Positions 63,110 to 64,000 of a DNA stretch of 64,000 nt are shown here, one piece after another. Below the pieces are notes generated by a model, which had not been told where the DNA came from, did not search any database, and worked only from the letters and a program-made list of their open reading frames with translations. This stretch comes from CAVPHV01 sp963821095 (lineage in GTDB: Bacteria; Actinomycetota; Acidimicrobiia; Spongiisociales; UBA5794), in contig CAWGCJ010000023.1 of assembly GCA_963821095.1 (NCBI GenBank), positions 124,001-188,000 of the forward strand. Reading direction: 5' to 3'. The translations under genes and the position numbers were made by a program. Every line of letters starts with the position of its first letter. Within the stretch, counting starts at the first letter, position 1.

Positions 63110-64000
63110 TCAGTCGGGATCTTCGATGCCGAGCGCGGCTCGCTTGGCCGCGGCGCGTCGCTCGCCCTCAAGTCGGGCAAGGTCGTAGCTGTCGTAGTCG
63201 ACATACGACATGGCGTCCGCAATGGTGTGGTGCCCAGCCTCATTGCGGATCAGCTGGTGCATCTGCTGGCACACCCTGCGGTAGTCAGGATGGCCACCGG
63301 GTGCGGTGCGGAGCTCGATCAGGTGGAAGGCTTCACGGGCGTTCAACTGCATCATGAATCGCACCTTGTAGGCAAATGGCACCGCGTACTGGGCAACTGC
63401 TCCTCCGAGGTCCGCGGCGAGGGTGTCGTACAGCGCCCCCGTACGTTGCATTGCTTCCTCCCACAGCGGCACTGCGCCGATGTCGTCGATCGACTCGGGA
63501 GTGACGAAGCCGTGGGTTGGGGAGAGTTGCTGCCAGTCGATGGTCAGCATGCGGTGGCGCTGCAGGTCGCGGAAGATCCCGTAGTCGCACAGGATGTCGA
63601 ACCGGTAGTCGGCGCGTTCCATGCCCCTTCCTGGTTTGTGACGTCGATTGGTTCGATCGCCGACGTAGTCGCGGATCAGCGCGGTCTGCTGCTCCGAACT
63701 CATGGTGCGCACGATGTCGAGCAGCTGATCGTCGGGCAGGTCGGTGTAGGCATACAGCGCGGCGGCGGCGGTCTTGAGCTCTGCGTCCGGATCCCATTCG
63801 ACCAGGGTGACCTCGGGGCGGGGCTGGGGAGCCACATCCAGTGAGGCCGCATGGTCGGCCATGCGTGCCGCGATATCTGCGAAGTACGTGGTCCACCGAC
63901 CACCCCGCGCGGGGACGTCAACGCGTTTCATGAAGGCCGGGATGACCTTGCGGAGTTCGGTCAGCATCAGGTCGGCGTAGAAGCGAACCTCCGCCGACGG
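63110..64000 (-). CDS. thyX: FAD-dependent thymidylate synthase (ThyX) family, C-terminal part
   Basis: The frame is open to the right edge, so the N-terminus is outside the window; 296 residues are visible. ThyX features are the segment IFRDLQRHRMLTIDWQQLSP, which carries an RHR-type motif (RHRMLT rather than RHRxxS), the flavin-site helix YAVPFAYKVRFMMQLNAREA and IELRTAPGGHPDYRRVCQQM. Here the protein already has a complete-looking domain with more sequence before it (EVRFYADLMLTELRKVIPAF and WDPDAELKTAAAALYAYTDL), which suggests the long, two-domain ThyX-like form known from some actinobacteria. ThyX makes dTMP from dUMP with methylene-tetrahydrofolate and FAD. The altered motif makes catalytic activity uncertain. 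Confidence 0.75.
   Translation of the reverse strand, partial: PSAEVRFYADLMLTELRKVIPAFMKRVDVPARGGRWTTYFADIAARMADHAASLDVAPQPRPEVTLVEWDPDAELKTAAAALYAYTDLPDDQLLDIVRTMSSEQQTALIRDYVGDRTNRRHKPGRGMERADYRFDILCDYGIFRDLQRHRMLTIDWQQLSPTHGFVTPESIDDIGAVPLWEEAMQRTGALYDTLAADLGGAVAQYAVPFAYKVRFMMQLNAREAFHLIELRTAPGGHPDYRRVCQQMHQLIRNEAGHHTIADAMSYVDYDSYDLARLEGERRAAAKRAALGIEDPD

Noticed and set aside
1..64000. tRNA and rRNA genes
   Set aside because: I looked through the intergenic stretches for tRNA-like folds and rRNA-like sequence and saw none. A tRNAscan run would settle this.

Overview
This 64 kb window is high-GC chromosomal DNA from an actinobacterium, most likely a member of Acidimicrobiia or a nearby lineage. 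The evidence is a division and cell-wall cluster with no ftsA but with sepF and a DivIVA-like gene, a meso-DAP-type MurE, a translational T-box ahead of ileS, a wax ester/DGAT acyltransferase, a Get3/ArsA-like ATPase pair, ThyX, and many start codons lying 6-7 nt after a TANNNT box (leaderless promoters). The taxonomic call is inference from gene content.

Region 1 (1-26.3 kb) is accessory and badly broken. It holds an ECF sigma factor with a C-terminal extension, lipoproteins, a cold-shock protein operon, LemA with a DUF2207 membrane protein, a spore YtfJ-like protein, a CPA1 Na+/H+ antiporter, an HNH endonuclease, a five-gene run of intact and broken oxidoreductases with a photolyase (11.5-16 kb), two very large SARP-family regulators facing each other (16.0-20.4 kb plus, 22.5-25.6 kb minus), and a secreted protein with a HELAH motif. 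Most genes need one to nine reading-frame changes. Between 15.8 and 21.2 kb there are also internal stop codons that do not look like indels, an internally deleted SDR gene, and a 38-bp repeat of an SDR C-terminal tail at both ends.

Region 2 (26.3-45.3 kb) is a nearly textbook dcw cluster: mraZ-rsmH-ftsL-ftsI-murE-murF-mraY-murD-ftsW-murG-murC-murB-ftsQ-ftsZ-pgeF-yggS-sepF-yggT, followed by a DivIVA-like gene with its own leaderless promoter. Most junctions are ATGA or GTGA overlaps, so the genes are probably co-translated. MraZ-type TGG repeats at 10-bp spacing overlap a TTGACA promoter ahead of mraZ. A 17-bp perfect inverted repeat covers the rsmH start codon. mraZ and murF each carry one frame break, which in an essential gene such as murF points to a sequence error.

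Region 3 (45.3-64 kb) is housekeeping: ileS (minus) behind a T-box leader, then a DUF167-dksA-like-lspA-rluD-WS/DGAT series (plus), two adjacent phosphofructokinases of different phosphoryl-donor type (minus), dnaE (plus), a transmembrane GGDEF-EAL protein (minus), a Get3-like ATPase pair (minus), a conserved small gene (plus) and the C-terminal part of a ThyX-family protein running off the right edge.

Frame breaks are dense before 26 kb and rare after 27 kb. Both sequencing error and real gene decay are probably present; the decayed 15.8-21.2 kb segment is the best candidate for true decay.
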